From NCBI RefSeq assembly GCF_964019545.1, contig NZ_OZ026451.1, positions 1,545,001 through 1,609,000 on the forward strand: a stretch of 64,000 nucleotides of DNA. Reading direction: 5' to 3'. Made by a program: the position numbers and the translations under genes. Shown piece by piece: positions 51,570 to 61,984 of this stretch (its first letter is position 1; every line of letters begins with the position of its first letter). Under the pieces are notes generated by a model. That model was not told where the DNA came from. It made no database searches and saw only the letters and a list, made by a program, of their open reading frames with translations. Source of the stretch: Rickettsiella endosymbiont of Xylota segnis. GTDB taxonomy: Bacteria > Pseudomonadota > Gammaproteobacteria > Diplorickettsiales > Diplorickettsiaceae.

Positions 51570-52348
51570 ACACTAACTTTTCTATTGCAATAACTTGTAG
51601 TGAAATTTGTTTATTATCTGCAGCAAAAGAGTTAGCAAAAAATAACTCCTTACCCTATATAGATTATCTTGAAAGTAAAAAATTTGATTATCTTTTAACT
51701 TTGAGTCCAACGGGTCTATATCTAGAGGATGTCGAAAAAAAACTCGGCTTATTAAAAATTGATTTTCTTCAAGGAAAACTAGCTTATCGGCTAAACCATC
51801 TTCAAAATCAAAAGCAATTGTTGGCTAGAGCAATTGGATTAAAACCTAATTTTAAACCGGTAGTTTTAGATGCGACAGCAGGACTTGGATGCGATAGTTT
51901 TGTTTTAGCGCAGTTAGGTTGTCCCATCACTTTATTAGAACGTTCACCGATAATTTTTCTTTTATTGGAGGATGCTCTAAAACGCGCTTTAGTTCACCCA
52001 AAATTTCTATCTTTATCGGTTCAACTAATAAAAATCGAGGCACTTATTTACTTAAAGCAAATAACTTCCAATATGCATTTATCTCCTGAAATTATTTACC
52101 TAGACCCAATGTTTCCTCATTCTACTAAATCTGCTTTAGTAAAAAAGGAAATGCGCTTTCTTCGACACGTTGTAGGGGAAGATAATGATGCACCTAATTT
52201 ACTGAAATTAGCACTCACCTGTGCAAAGCGACGTGTTATAGTAAAAAGGTCTCGATTATCTAGGTATTTAGCACAAATAAAACCCCATCATAGTATATTC
52301 GGTAAACAACACCGTTTTGATGTATATTTAACTCATTTTTCTAACTAA
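51566..52348 (+). CDS. rsmJ: 16S rRNA m2G1516 methyltransferase RsmJ
   Basis: 260 residues. VVLDATAGLGCDSFVLAQLGCPITLLERSP (in part) is the SAM motif characteristic of RsmJ, with IIYLDPMFPHSTKSALVKKEMRF as the catalytic motif IV and RFDVYLTHF at the end. It modifies the small-subunit rRNA. It is coupled to the preceding methyltransferase and overlaps the convergent gene by 8 bp. Confidence 0.9.
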   Translation: MNTNFSIAITCSEICLLSAAKELAKNNSLPYIDYLESKKFDYLLTLSPTGLYLEDVEKKLGLLKIDFLQGKLAYRLNHLQNQKQLLARAIGLKPNFKPVVLDATAGLGCDSFVLAQLGCPITLLERSPIIFLLLEDALKRALVHPKFLSLSVQLIKIEALIYLKQITSNMHLSPEIIYLDPMFPHSTKSALVKKEMRFLRHVVGEDNDAPNLLKLALTCAKRRVIVKRSRLSRYLAQIKPHHSIFGKQHRFDVYLTHFSN

Positions 52349-54593
52349 CCATTGCCGGGCTTAAACAACGCCCCGATTTATGGTATTCTCCAATATGATT
52401 AACTTTAAATAGTCCATGCGAACACGAAGCACTATTACTTCTTTGCCTAGCAGTTTCAGTTTGAGTTGTCATTTCATCAATATTTTCTAAGTTACTATCC
52501 TCATTAGCAGACGAAATATTCTCTTGTGAAATTTCAGCTCTTCTAAATGGCGTATCATTTTCAGATACAACTAAATTTTTCGATGAGGACATTAATACTT
52601 CAAGGCTTGACTCTTGTGTTTCTAAACTTTCGAGCAATGATACTGACAACTCTTTATTAATCTCAATAAGTTGTTCGCTTTGGACAAAATATTCCATTAC
52701 TCTTTCAACTTGTGTAGTTTTACTTTCAAGATTGTAAGCAAATAAATACCACGATGCGATAGCTAATGCCCCTAGCGCTGTACCCACAATTAATATGATT
52801 GGAAAAAAAGCTGGCACCGCACTTGAAGCAACAATTGCAGCATATATAGAGGTTATAGGCCCCCACATAACCAGCCGAAAAACCAAACTGCCAGTGCCCA
52901 AGCGTTTAATAATTGTCATGGATCGATTTAAACCTTTTTTAATGTTAGTCCAAAAGGGTTTTTCATCACTAAAACGACGTAACATCCGATCATAGTCTTC
53001 TTGTAATATTTTTGTATTTCCTCTTTCATCTACTAATAATTTTATCTTATTTTCCAAGTCATCAAACCTTTTTTCATGGGCTTTCTTTGCCTTGACTGCC
53101 AAATAAACTCCATAACTCATACCTATTAAGAGAGTTACTCCAGTAATAATTGCAGTTACTACTAAACCTATGGGCGTAAAACTGGTCAAAGCTACTGTCG
53201 AAGGACACAACGCATAGGTAAGAATAACTTTTGTTGCATCGAAGAATACCCATCCCAAAAATAAAGGTAAAAAACAACCCTCAAGAAAACCTAAACAAAT
53301 GGCATGGTATTTGCTATAGCGACGATTATTAATCACCGCTTGTAATTTTTTCATTAATAATGAATTTTTTAATACTACAGTTGAACTAGCAGCTTTTCTT
53401 TCTTGAAATTTTAAAAATACAATTTGTTTAGTTAAAAGAACTATTTTTTTTTCAAGCATGTCTTTATGTTGTGTTTCTATTGTCTCCTTTTTCATATTTT
53501 GGTTGATGTTGAATGTTTGATTGGTATTGATAAGATTAATAATTAGCAACAAAGGTAAAGCAACGCATAAGCTTATGCCTAACGGAATAACTGAAATCAG
53601 TGCAGCCGTAACAACTGGAGCAATTGGAATAAAATAAAAAATAAACAGTAAAATCCAGTAAATAAAGCTACTCTGAGCTAAGGCAGAAAAAATACTGGCG
53701 ATAATTCTTTTATACCTTTTATCGCGTTTTATTTCTTTTAAAGTGGTTTCTGCGTTAGCCGCTATTAAAGGATATACATGATTAAAAAAACTTTTTGCAT
53801 AATTTTCTGTCAAGCCAATAGTACAATTATTATTATCTTCTTTAATTTTAACAATATTCAATCCTACTTCATGATTTAATAGTCCACAAACTTGTTCTGA
53901 AATTATTTTAAGTATCTCTTCGTTAGAATATTTTTTTAACAATTCATTTAAATCATTAAGTTGCTTTCTTTCCTCTTTAGAAGCAAATAAACGTCGTCTA
54001 AAGCATGCAATTTTTGGAATATCATTAGGATTAAAATGCGCTGCTGTTATTAAATGCGGATAAGTAATTGGATAGTCAGAATTTTTCTTATATTGATCAA
54101 TTTTATCTAATTTCTTTTTAATTTCTTCATTAAATAATTTAGACAATTGATAAAAATAAAAATAATTACTGTTTCGTTCTGCTTCACGCAATGTACAATA
54201 TTTAATTACATAAATGTTTATAAAACTGGCACATACACCAAGAACTACCAATCCGCCATCGATCAACCCTACAAATTTACTGTTATTAATGGCATCAAAA
54301 AACTTAAAATCTTTATCACATGCACTTTCAATCACACTTACATTTATAGAAGGTGTAGCTACCAGTTCATCTAAAGAACAGAGACAACTATTAAAAACAG
54401 GGATTTTTGTTTTAGGGCTCACTAACCAACTTGGATCTTTTTTTAATAGCGATTTTTCCCCTTCTGAATTCGGTCCCGATAAACTTATTTGTCTTTCTAA
54501 CCTTCTAGGAATACTAGGAGCATTTCCACCAAGTTCGAATGTTGTTTTTATTCCCTGATTATGTTTTTTTTCAATGGAAAATTGATCAACCAT
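52341..54593 (-). CDS. Large multi-membrane-segment protein, effector-like
   Basis: 750 residues, perfect AAGGAG site. Four hydrophobic clusters at about 88-115, 300-360, 430-490 and 575-630 (for example IVTAALISVIPLGISLCVALPLLLIINLI in part and FTPIGLVVTAIITGVTLLIGMSYGVYLAV in part), separated by charged coiled-coil-like stretches. The N-terminal 80 residues and the C-terminal 90 residues (rich in Glu/Ser/Asn) are soluble. No family recognised. The composition fits Legionellales type IV effectors or inclusion-membrane proteins; the secretion signal is not demonstrated. Confidence 0.6.
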   Translation of the reverse strand: MVDQFSIEKKHNQGIKTTFELGGNAPSIPRRLERQISLSGPNSEGEKSLLKKDPSWLVSPKTKIPVFNSCLCSLDELVATPSINVSVIESACDKDFKFFDAINNSKFVGLIDGGLVVLGVCASFINIYVIKYCTLREAERNSNYFYFYQLSKLFNEEIKKKLDKIDQYKKNSDYPITYPHLITAAHFNPNDIPKIACFRRRLFASKEERKQLNDLNELLKKYSNEEILKIISEQVCGLLNHEVGLNIVKIKEDNNNCTIGLTENYAKSFFNHVYPLIAANAETTLKEIKRDKRYKRIIASIFSALAQSSFIYWILLFIFYFIPIAPVVTAALISVIPLGISLCVALPLLLIINLINTNQTFNINQNMKKETIETQHKDMLEKKIVLLTKQIVFLKFQERKAASSTVVLKNSLLMKKLQAVINNRRYSKYHAICLGFLEGCFLPLFLGWVFFDATKVILTYALCPSTVALTSFTPIGLVVTAIITGVTLLIGMSYGVYLAVKAKKAHEKRFDDLENKIKLLVDERGNTKILQEDYDRMLRRFSDEKPFWTNIKKGLNRSMTIIKRLGTGSLVFRLVMWGPITSIYAAIVASSAVPAFFPIILIVGTALGALAIASWYLFAYNLESKTTQVERVMEYFVQSEQLIEINKELSVSLLESLETQESSLEVLMSSSKNLVVSENDTPFRRAEISQENISSANEDSNLENIDEMTTQTETARQRSNSASCSHGLFKVNHIGEYHKSGRCLSPAMVS

Positions 54594-54772
54594 AAGAGCT
54601 CCTTCTGGAATTTAGTGGATTACAATAGTCAATTTTTAAATATTTTTTTGTTTAGTATATATTATTTTTTTAAATTTAATTATCATAATTTGAAAAATTA
54701 AAATTTTTTAACCTGATTAAATACAGCCCAATCTTTTTTTAATAGCCAATTTCGATTAGACTTTGCTTAAAT

Positions 54773-55573
54773 ATGAAATCTTTTTTGAAATGGGCAGGAA
54801 ACAAACATCGAATTATCGATAAACTTAAATTCTACTTACCTAAAACTGATCGTTTAGTCGAACCTTTTTTAGGTTCTGCTACTGTCTTTCTTAACACTTC
54901 ATATCCTACTTATGTATTAGGTGACAGCAATCTTGATTTAATTCACTTATATAAATATTTGCAACAAGAAGGTCAATTTTTTATCGATTATTGTCGATTT
55001 TTTTTTCAGAATAATTTTAATACTGCCGAGGAATTCTATCGTTTACGTCGTTTATTTAATGATTGTAAAGAACATCGTAAAAGAGCTGCTTTATTACTAT
55101 ATTTAAATAAACATTGCTTCAATGGATTGGCTCGATTTAATCGAAAAGGGGAATTTAATACTCCTTTTAGTTACTATAAAACTCCCTATTTTCCTGAGAA
55201 GGAAATGCAATATTTTTATGTGCATGCAAAAAGAGCGGAATTTATTCATGGAGATTTTTTGTCTACACTAGAATATGTAAAGCAAGGAGATGTAATATAT
55301 TGCGATCCTCCTTATGTTGGATTATCTAAAACTGCAAATTTTACACAATATACGTCTGAAGGATTTAGTCATACCCAACATATTTGCCTAGCAAGTGCTG
55401 CAAGAAATTTGGCCGCGAATGGTATTCGAGTGATAATTTCCAATCATGATACAGAATTTACTCGTGAAATTTATACAGGTGCAACAATTATTTCATTAAT
55501 AGTGCAACGCAACATTAGCAGTAAAGGATCAGAACGAAAAAAAGCTAAAGAACTATTGGCTATTTTCTCCTAA
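54773..55573 (+). CDS. dam: DNA adenine methyltransferase (Dam type)
   Basis: 266 residues. SAM motif FLKWAGNKHRII (residues 4-15) and the catalytic DPPYVGL (near 177-183) with VEPFLGSATVFL place it in the D12/Dam class that methylates GATC. The gene lies outside the prophage. Upstream 54594-54772 is AT-rich with no recognised element, and the start has no clear Shine-Dalgarno. Confidence 0.9.
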   Translation: MKSFLKWAGNKHRIIDKLKFYLPKTDRLVEPFLGSATVFLNTSYPTYVLGDSNLDLIHLYKYLQQEGQFFIDYCRFFFQNNFNTAEEFYRLRRLFNDCKEHRKRAALLLYLNKHCFNGLARFNRKGEFNTPFSYYKTPYFPEKEMQYFYVHAKRAEFIHGDFLSTLEYVKQGDVIYCDPPYVGLSKTANFTQYTSEGFSHTQHICLASAARNLAANGIRVIISNHDTEFTREIYTGATIISLIVQRNISSKGSERKKAKELLAIFS

Positions 55574-55623
55574 CTCTTTTTTGTAGCGTTTAAATAAAAT
55601 ATTTCTTTCTTCAATAGAATAAT

Positions 55624-56967
55624 TTATTTATCTCTAAATTCAATCCGAATTGGACTACCGATAATTTTCAACGTCTTGCGATAAAAATTTTCAAGATAAC
55701 GCCGATAAGATTCCGGTAAAAAACTAGTATGTTGTCCATGGATGAGGATTACTGGGGGATTATATCCTCCTGGATGAGCATAGCGTAATTTAACACTTCG
55801 TCCGCGACTCAAAGGAGGCTGATGTGCGCTTACCGCTTGTTCTAATAAACGAGTTAAGCGTGACGTAGATAGAGTTTGCGTTGCAGACCGATAGGCTTGT
55901 TGGATTAATGCGAATAAATTACCAACACCCGTTCCGTGAAGAGCTGAAATAAAAATAAGTTTTGCGAAAGTTACAAATTGTAAACGCCGATCCAAATCTT
56001 TTTTGACTTGCGCTCTTTGTTCGTTAGACAAGCCATCCCATTTATTTACAGCTATGATAAGTGCTCTTCCACTTTCCAGAATAAATCCTAAAAGATGCAA
56101 ATCTTGTTCACTTATGCCTTTCTGTGCATCAATCACCAATAAAACTACATTACTTGCCTCAATAGCCTGCAAACTTTTAATTACAGAAAATTTTTCTATC
56201 TCTTGTACCGTTTTTGATTTTCGACGAATGCCTGCGGTGTCAATGAAAGTATACAATTTACCCCGATATTCTACATCGTTTGCAATACTATCACGAGTGG
56301 TCCCCGGCTGATCAAAAACGATAGCTCGATCTTCTCCTAAAATCCTATTTAATAGGGTTGATTTACCTACATTAGGTTTTCCTATGATAGATACCTTTAT
56401 TCTTGGAGCAACATCTTCTTCAAAAAGCGCATGTTCCATGGTTAAAGTTTCAATATTAAGGAAATGACTTAATACTTTTTCCATTAATTCTCGAATCCCT
56501 TGACCATGAATTGCAGAAATATTTGCAAGTGATTTCGTATGAAAACCTAATGGTGAAAACTCACTTTGTAATAAAACAGGATCTAAGCCTTCACTTTTAT
56601 TAATCACTAATGTAATTTTCTTATTTAGCCGACGTAAAAGTTGTGCTAATTGCTGATCCAATACTGACAGACCTTCCCTGCCATTAACTAAAAATAGAAC
56701 ATGATCGGCCTCAGTAATGGCACGTTGGGTTTGCTGTTCCATAAGAAAAGCAATATCTTTTTCTTTACTTCCAGTTAAACCTCCCGTATCCACTACGATG
56801 TAAGGTTGATTTCCTACAACCCCTTTGCCATAAAGTCGATCTCGAGTTAAACCAGGAGTATCTGCAACTAAAGCATGTCGAGTTTTAGTCAAGCAATTAA
56901 ATAAACTCGACTTTCCTACATTGGGTCGCCCTACAAGAACAATACTAGGCAAAGCAGAAGTGGTCAT
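55624..56967 (-). CDS. der: Ribosome-assembly GTPase Der (EngA)
   Basis: 447 residues from the ATG at 56967, which overlaps the bamB stop (ATGA); an open frame to 56991 is less likely. Two tandem GTPase domains: GRPNVGKSS with DTPGLTRD near the N-terminus, and GKPNVGKST with DTAGIRRK and NKWDGLS in the second, then the KH-like C-terminus (KLRYAHPGGYNPPVILIHG). It binds the 50S subunit during assembly. Last gene of the leftward operon. Confidence 0.97.
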   Translation of the reverse strand: MTTSALPSIVLVGRPNVGKSSLFNCLTKTRHALVADTPGLTRDRLYGKGVVGNQPYIVVDTGGLTGSKEKDIAFLMEQQTQRAITEADHVLFLVNGREGLSVLDQQLAQLLRRLNKKITLVINKSEGLDPVLLQSEFSPLGFHTKSLANISAIHGQGIRELMEKVLSHFLNIETLTMEHALFEEDVAPRIKVSIIGKPNVGKSTLLNRILGEDRAIVFDQPGTTRDSIANDVEYRGKLYTFIDTAGIRRKSKTVQEIEKFSVIKSLQAIEASNVVLLVIDAQKGISEQDLHLLGFILESGRALIIAVNKWDGLSNEQRAQVKKDLDRRLQFVTFAKLIFISALHGTGVGNLFALIQQAYRSATQTLSTSRLTRLLEQAVSAHQPPLSRGRSVKLRYAHPGGYNPPVILIHGQHTSFLPESYRRYLENFYRKTLKIIGSPIRIEFRDK

Positions 56968-58133
56968 ACAGGCAAGCTTGTATGCGTCCAAGCAGATAAA
57001 CCACCTTCCCTAGTTAAGATACATACCATCGGATAATCCACGACGGGATCTGCTATAATACTGGCATTCTCATGAACAAGATCCCTTGCTAAAAGATGAC
57101 CATCTGATTGAGCAAGCCAATGAATATAGCCTTCTTGGTCACCTATAATTAAACTATTTCCATATAAAGCCGGGGCAGTTAAACCTCGATGTTTTAGTAC
57201 CTGCTGCTGCCAAAGCAATTCACCCGTGGAACGATTGAAGGCCCATACAACACCATCAGTATCTGTTATATACAAGCTATTTCCTACGGTAAGACCCGAA
57301 TAACTTGAAAAACTTCTTTGCCATAAAATTCGTCCAGACCGTAAAGAAACTGCTGCTAGTTCCCCTTGATAAGTCACTACATAAATTACATCGCAAGATA
57401 ATATTGGATCCACAGCTATATCAATTAATTGATCGGCGGCAGTCACCCCTTGTGGAAACGTAATATTTCGCTCCCATATTAAACTACCGCTCCTTAGATT
57501 CAGCGCGGCTAATTTACCATCTGAAAAACCAACTATAACCCTATTATCTATAACTTGTGGTGCGCTACTTGGTCTTAGGATTAACATAGGTGAACCATGC
57601 TCATAAGACCATAATAATTCACCGTTTTGTAAGTTTAATGCTAATACTTGCCCATCTACCGTTTTAAAAATAACTTGACCTTGTCCGATAGCGGGAGGAG
57701 CTAATACTTGATTAGGCAAGATTGCTTGCCATAAGACATCTCCTGTATCCGCCGCTAAAGCCATCACTTTAGGTTGCTTAGTAACCATAACAACTATTCC
57801 ATCATTAACAGCTGGGCCACTCGTAATAACTTGCTTAATATTTTTTTGCCATATTTTACGACCATGGGCTAAATCTAAAGCTGTTACAAGACCGGATTTA
57901 CTTGCAACAAAAATTTGATTTTGTTGAATAACAGGCCTTAAATGTAAATAGTCATCGTCCATACCTCTGCCGGTTGCTATAGACCATATTAATACTGGTT
58001 GAAGTTGGAAAGGATATGCAGTCAAAGGTGCTGGCATAGGTGTATTATCATCCCCTAAACCCGCACAAGCTGTTAAAAAGAATACGCAAATAAAAAGACC
58101 GAAAATATAAATTTTATTCATTAAATTTCTCAT
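56964..58133 (-). CDS. bamB: Outer-membrane assembly lipoprotein BamB
   Basis: 389 residues from the ATG at 58133 whose first base overlaps the yfgM stop (TGATG). Lipobox FFLTAC with Cys23. The rest is a PQQ-type eight-blade beta-propeller with repeated GxxLW/GxxIWQ units (GDVLWQA, GELLWSY, GSLIWER, GRILWQR, GELLWQQ). It scaffolds BamA in outer-membrane protein insertion. The order yfgM-bamB-der is conserved in gammaproteobacteria. Confidence 0.95.
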   Translation of the reverse strand: MRNLMNKIYIFGLFICVFFLTACAGLGDDNTPMPAPLTAYPFQLQPVLIWSIATGRGMDDDYLHLRPVIQQNQIFVASKSGLVTALDLAHGRKIWQKNIKQVITSGPAVNDGIVVMVTKQPKVMALAADTGDVLWQAILPNQVLAPPAIGQGQVIFKTVDGQVLALNLQNGELLWSYEHGSPMLILRPSSAPQVIDNRVIVGFSDGKLAALNLRSGSLIWERNITFPQGVTAADQLIDIAVDPILSCDVIYVVTYQGELAAVSLRSGRILWQRSFSSYSGLTVGNSLYITDTDGVVWAFNRSTGELLWQQQVLKHRGLTAPALYGNSLIIGDQEGYIHWLAQSDGHLLARDLVHENASIIADPVVDYPMVCILTREGGLSAWTHTSLPV

Positions 58134-58762
58134 CAAGCGTAAACCAAATTATTAATTTTCATTTTTAACAGAGGTTGCTCAATAATATTTCCAAAAGCTT
58201 GCTCAGAAGCTAAATAATTTTGGAGTGCTTCTTTGCGATGGCCTAAATTATTAAGAATGTCTCCCTTTTCCTCCAAAAAAATCGGAATATAAGCCTTATC
58301 TTCATTTTTAGATAGTAAATTCAACGCTTCTTTTGCTTGATTTTGATTTAATAAAATTCGCGCTAAACGTAACCGTGCGATAGATTGTAAAGCTTGATCA
58401 TGACCATGATCAATAATCGAAACTAATCTATTCGCAGCCTCAATTAAATTATTTTCATTAACTGCTAATTTAGCTAATTGTAAGGCTGCTAAAGATGCAT
58501 AAGGAGTATATGGATAATTCTTTAACAATCCATCTGCTAAACTATTGAGAATAGAGATTTTTTCACCCGTGGCTATTGATGCCATTAAACGTTCATACTG
58601 CATTGATGCTAGAAGCAAATTATTTTCTTTCTCTTGACGCCAATAATTCCAGCCCCAACTAATAAAAACAGCAAAAATAATACCTATTAAAATTCCGACA
58701 CCATATTCACGGCACCATTTTTTTACATTTTCAGCTTGTTCTATTGCGATTAATTCATTCAT
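58133..58762 (-). CDS. yfgM: YfgM family TPR protein
   Basis: 209 residues. One N-terminal membrane helix (VGILIGIIFAVFISWGWNYW) and a periplasmic TPR-like domain (ASLAALQLAKLAV, ARLRLARILLNQNQAKEAL). E. coli YfgM interacts with the SecYEG-PpiD complex. It overlaps hisS by 8 bp and bamB by 1 bp. Confidence 0.92.
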   Translation of the reverse strand: MNELIAIEQAENVKKWCREYGVGILIGIIFAVFISWGWNYWRQEKENNLLLASMQYERLMASIATGEKISILNSLADGLLKNYPYTPYASLAALQLAKLAVNENNLIEAANRLVSIIDHGHDQALQSIARLRLARILLNQNQAKEALNLLSKNEDKAYIPIFLEEKGDILNNLGHRKEALQNYLASEQAFGNIIEQPLLKMKINNLVYA

Positions 58763-60041
58763 GTATTAAACATTCCTGCAGTTTTTTTAACGTCTGATCT
58801 TGGGAGACGATTTCTTGTGGACTTTTTTCTCTTAAGTTTTTAATAATGAAAGTGTTAGACTTTACTTCATCATCCCCTAAAATTAAAGCAAAACGCGCCC
58901 CACTTTTATCTGCACGTTTAAATTGAGATTTAATCCCATCTCCGCTCACATCAAGCATCAAAGTAACCGTAGGCAACTTTGCTCGTAAATGTTCTGCAAA
59001 AATCAAAGCTTTTTGAATAGCAATATCATTTATTGCAATAAAATAAATATCCGGAACAGAGATGGATGTTGCAGAATTTAATTTAGGTAATAAATTAATC
59101 AAACGTTCTAAGCCTATGGCAAAACCCACTGCCGGGGTGGCATGTCCACCTAGATGTTCTACTAGTTTATCGTATCGACCTCCTGCACAAACTGTATTTT
59201 GAGCAGCTTGCTGTTCATCTGTCAAAATCCATTCAAAAACTGTTTTATTGTAATAATCTAAGCCTCTGACCAAACGAGGATTAATGGTAAAATCAATATG
59301 TGTATTCGTAAGTATTTCTTGTAAAGTACAAAAATCTTGTTGAGAATCAGAATCAAGGTAATCAAGTAACTTAGGTGATTTTTCAATGAGCTCCTGCATT
59401 TCAGGGTTTTTACTATCCAAAATACGTAATGGATTGGTTTGTAATCGCCGCTGAGAGTCCTCATCTAAATATTTTAGATGTTGAGTAAAATAATTAACTA
59501 AGCTTTCTTTATGTAACTTACGCGAAATTGAAGACCCCAATGAATTAATTTGCAAACTTAATTGATGTTTTAAACCTAATTCATCCCAAAGACGTGCTGT
59601 CATCAAAATTAATTCGGCATCAATGTAAGGACGACCTATACCAAACACTTCCATGCCAAATTGATGGAACTGTCTATAGCGGCCTTTCTGAGGTCGTTCA
59701 TGCCGAAACATGGGGCCTAAATACCACCAACGTTGAATTTGATTGTAAAGTAAACCTTGTTCTATACCAGCTCGAACACAACCCGCAGTTCCTTCAGGTC
59801 TTAGAGATAAACTTTCGCCATTACGATCAATGAAAGTATACATCTCCTTTTCAACAATATCAGTTACATCGCCAATACAACGTTTAAACAACTCGGTTTT
59901 TTCTAGAATGGGAAAACGAACTTCTTGGTATCCATATTGCTTAGCAAGCTTACGCAAACTATTTTCAACTTTCTGCCATGTAAAAATTTCCATCGGCAGA
60001 ATATCATTCATGCCACGAATCGCTTGTATTTTTTCTGTCAT
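58755..60041 (-). CDS. hisS: Histidyl-tRNA synthetase
   Basis: 428 residues, class II aaRS. IRGMNDILP start, motif 2 region MFRHERPQKGRYRQFHQFG, RPEGTAGCVRA, histidine-A motif GLDYYNKTVFEW, and motif 3 AVGFAIGLERL. The C-terminal anticodon-binding domain ends at the stop. Charges tRNA-His. Second promoterless gene after pilW with 2 bp spacing. Confidence 0.97.
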   Translation of the reverse strand: MTEKIQAIRGMNDILPMEIFTWQKVENSLRKLAKQYGYQEVRFPILEKTELFKRCIGDVTDIVEKEMYTFIDRNGESLSLRPEGTAGCVRAGIEQGLLYNQIQRWWYLGPMFRHERPQKGRYRQFHQFGMEVFGIGRPYIDAELILMTARLWDELGLKHQLSLQINSLGSSISRKLHKESLVNYFTQHLKYLDEDSQRRLQTNPLRILDSKNPEMQELIEKSPKLLDYLDSDSQQDFCTLQEILTNTHIDFTINPRLVRGLDYYNKTVFEWILTDEQQAAQNTVCAGGRYDKLVEHLGGHATPAVGFAIGLERLINLLPKLNSATSISVPDIYFIAINDIAIQKALIFAEHLRAKLPTVTLMLDVSGDGIKSQFKRADKSGARFALILGDDEVKSNTFIIKNLREKSPQEIVSQDQTLKKLQECLIHE

Positions 60042-60043
60042 AA

Positions 60044-60841
60044 TTAATAATATAGTTGTTTACTTTTATGTTTGGTTTTTAATTTAGGTGTATGAATTAA
60101 TGCTTTATAGGCGTCAGAATTTGGGAATCTTGTTTGTAACTTTAAAGTATAACTACCTGCAGCTGTTTGATTTCCTAAATTTCTGGCTAAAACAGCGCCC
60201 AACCATAAAGCATTAGCTGTAGGCTCTTTAACAAGCTGCATATAATGATCTAAATATTGCTGAGCTTGTTGATAGTTTTTGGTTTGATAATTTATTCTTC
60301 CTAATTCCAACCAAGAAATCGCCCGTTTTGGGTCCTGAGTAATTGCTTGTGTAAAATACCCTAAGGCTTTTTCAGTATCAGGTATCTGCATAGCACATAA
60401 ACCTGCATTTTCATAGACTTGAGCCGTATTAAGATAACTAGGATCTTGTAATGCCAATAAAAAGTGCTGATCCGCTTCCGAGTAACGACCACGACGACAC
60501 AAAAAAGTACCATAATTATTTTGTGCAGCACCGGATTTTGGATTAAGGGTAATCGCGCGACGATAATAAGCATCTGCAGAAGACAAACTTCCAGTACTTT
60601 CTAGGAAATAACCCATGGCCCCTTTTGCCTGCAAGGATCCCGGCGATTGTTGTTCAGCGAGCAATAATTTTTGATGTGCACGTTGTACATCACCATTTTC
60701 TAAATAAGCTAAACCTAGCTGAACATTTACATCGGATGCTTGCGAACCGGATACTTGTGTTCTAGATTTTGAAAAAACACTACAAGCCGTAAGCGTTACT
60801 ATTAAAATAATGATGATGAATTGCTTTAATATCGAAATCAT
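60044..60841 (-). CDS. pilW: Type IV pilus biogenesis lipoprotein PilW/PilF
   Basis: 265 residues from the ATG at 60841 (GGGAGAG 4 nt upstream); an ATG at 60853 is also in frame. Lipobox VTLTAC then six TPR units (VQLGLAYLENGDVQRAHQKL, AMGYFLESTGSLSSADAYY, NNYGTFLCRRGRYSEADQHF and others). In characterised systems it is the pilotin that assembles the PilQ secretin. It follows rlmN by 30 bp. Whether other pil genes exist cannot be seen here. Confidence 0.88.
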   Translation of the reverse strand: MISILKQFIIIILIVTLTACSVFSKSRTQVSGSQASDVNVQLGLAYLENGDVQRAHQKLLLAEQQSPGSLQAKGAMGYFLESTGSLSSADAYYRRAITLNPKSGAAQNNYGTFLCRRGRYSEADQHFLLALQDPSYLNTAQVYENAGLCAMQIPDTEKALGYFTQAITQDPKRAISWLELGRINYQTKNYQQAQQYLDHYMQLVKEPTANALWLGAVLARNLGNQTAAGSYTLKLQTRFPNSDAYKALIHTPKLKTKHKSKQLYY

Positions 60842-60871
60842 GTACTCTCCCATTTTTAAATTCCATCAAAT

Positions 60872-61984
60872 TCATGCAGATGATTCAATTAAAATAGGAA
60901 TTACTTTTTGACGTTCTCTGCTACGGTAACTTTTATCTTGAACGCGTCCTACTAATTGACCACATGCTGCATCAATATCTTCACCTCTGGTTTTTCGCGT
61001 TATTGCATTAAATCCAGCTCTCATTAAAATATTTTTAAAATTTTCAATTGTTGCAAGAGAAGAACGACGATAAACCGTATCAGGAAAAGGATTGAAGGGA
61101 ATTAAATTTACTTTAACAGGAATGCCTTCTAAAATTTTTATTAATTGCCGCGCATGTTCAGGGTGATCATTGATTCCCTCTAGCATGACATATTCCATAG
61201 TAATACGTCTTCTATTATCCCCTTTAAAATAATTTCGACATACTTCTAATAATTCAGCAAGAGGATATTTTTTATTGATAGGAACTAAACGGTCCCTTAG
61301 TTCGTCATTTGGTGCATGTAAAGATACCGCAAGGGCTACTTCACTTATTTCAGATAAACGTCGCAATGCAGGAACTATACCTGAAGTACTTAAAGTAACA
61401 CGACGTTTAGAAAAACCATAGGCAAAGTCATCCATCATTAAATTCATTGCTTTAACAACATTATCAAAATTTAATAAAGGTTCTCCCATGCCCATCATCA
61501 CAATATTACTGACAGTATGGTCATGTCGTAAAGACCCATCTGACAAACTACGCACTGCTAACCATACTTGTCCAATAATTTCTGCTACGGTTAAATTACG
61601 ACTAAATCCCTGTTTCGCGGTTGAACAAAAACTACAATTCAATGCACAGCCTACTTGTGATGAAACACACAAAGTGCCTCTATTTACCTCAGGGATAAAA
61701 ACAGTTTCGATACAATTACCATCACTCAGTCGCAACAACCATTTTCTAGTACCATCATCAGACTGTTTTTCAAAAACTATTTCTGGTAAATTGATTTGTG
61801 CTAATGATCTAAGTTTTGAACGCAATGATTTACTTAAATCACTCATCATCTCGATATCCTTACCCTTTTGATGAATCCATTTTAAAACCTGCTGCGCTCG
61901 ATAAGGTTTTTCTCCTAATTCTTGAAAAAAGAGCTCCATCCCATCTCGATCAAAATCGAGTAAATTTTTTAGGGGTACGTTCAT
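60872..61984 (-). CDS. rlmN: 23S rRNA m2A2503 / tRNA m2A37 methyltransferase RlmN
   Basis: 370 residues, radical-SAM enzyme with [18 protein letters not shown] supplying the CxxxCxxC cluster motif. [29 protein letters not shown] and [14 protein letters not shown] follow, and a C-terminal Cys (AACGQL) corresponds to the methyl-carrying pair. Its start overlaps the ndk stop by 1 bp (TAATG). Confidence 0.97.
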   Translation of the reverse strand: MNVPLKNLLDFDRDGMELFFQELGEKPYRAQQVLKWIHQKGKDIEMMSDLSKSLRSKLRSLAQINLPEIVFEKQSDDGTRKWLLRLSDGNCIETVFIPEVNRGTLCVSSQVGCALNCSFCSTAKQGFSRNLTVAEIIGQVWLAVRSLSDGSLRHDHTVSNIVMMGMGEPLLNFDNVVKAMNLMMDDFAYGFSKRRVTLSTSGIVPALRRLSEISEVALAVSLHAPNDELRDRLVPINKKYPLAELLEVCRNYFKGDNRRRITMEYVMLEGINDHPEHARQLIKILEGIPVKVNLIPFNPFPDTVYRRSSLATIENFKNILMRAGFNAITRKTRGEDIDAACGQLVGRVQDKSYRSRERQKVIPILIESSA

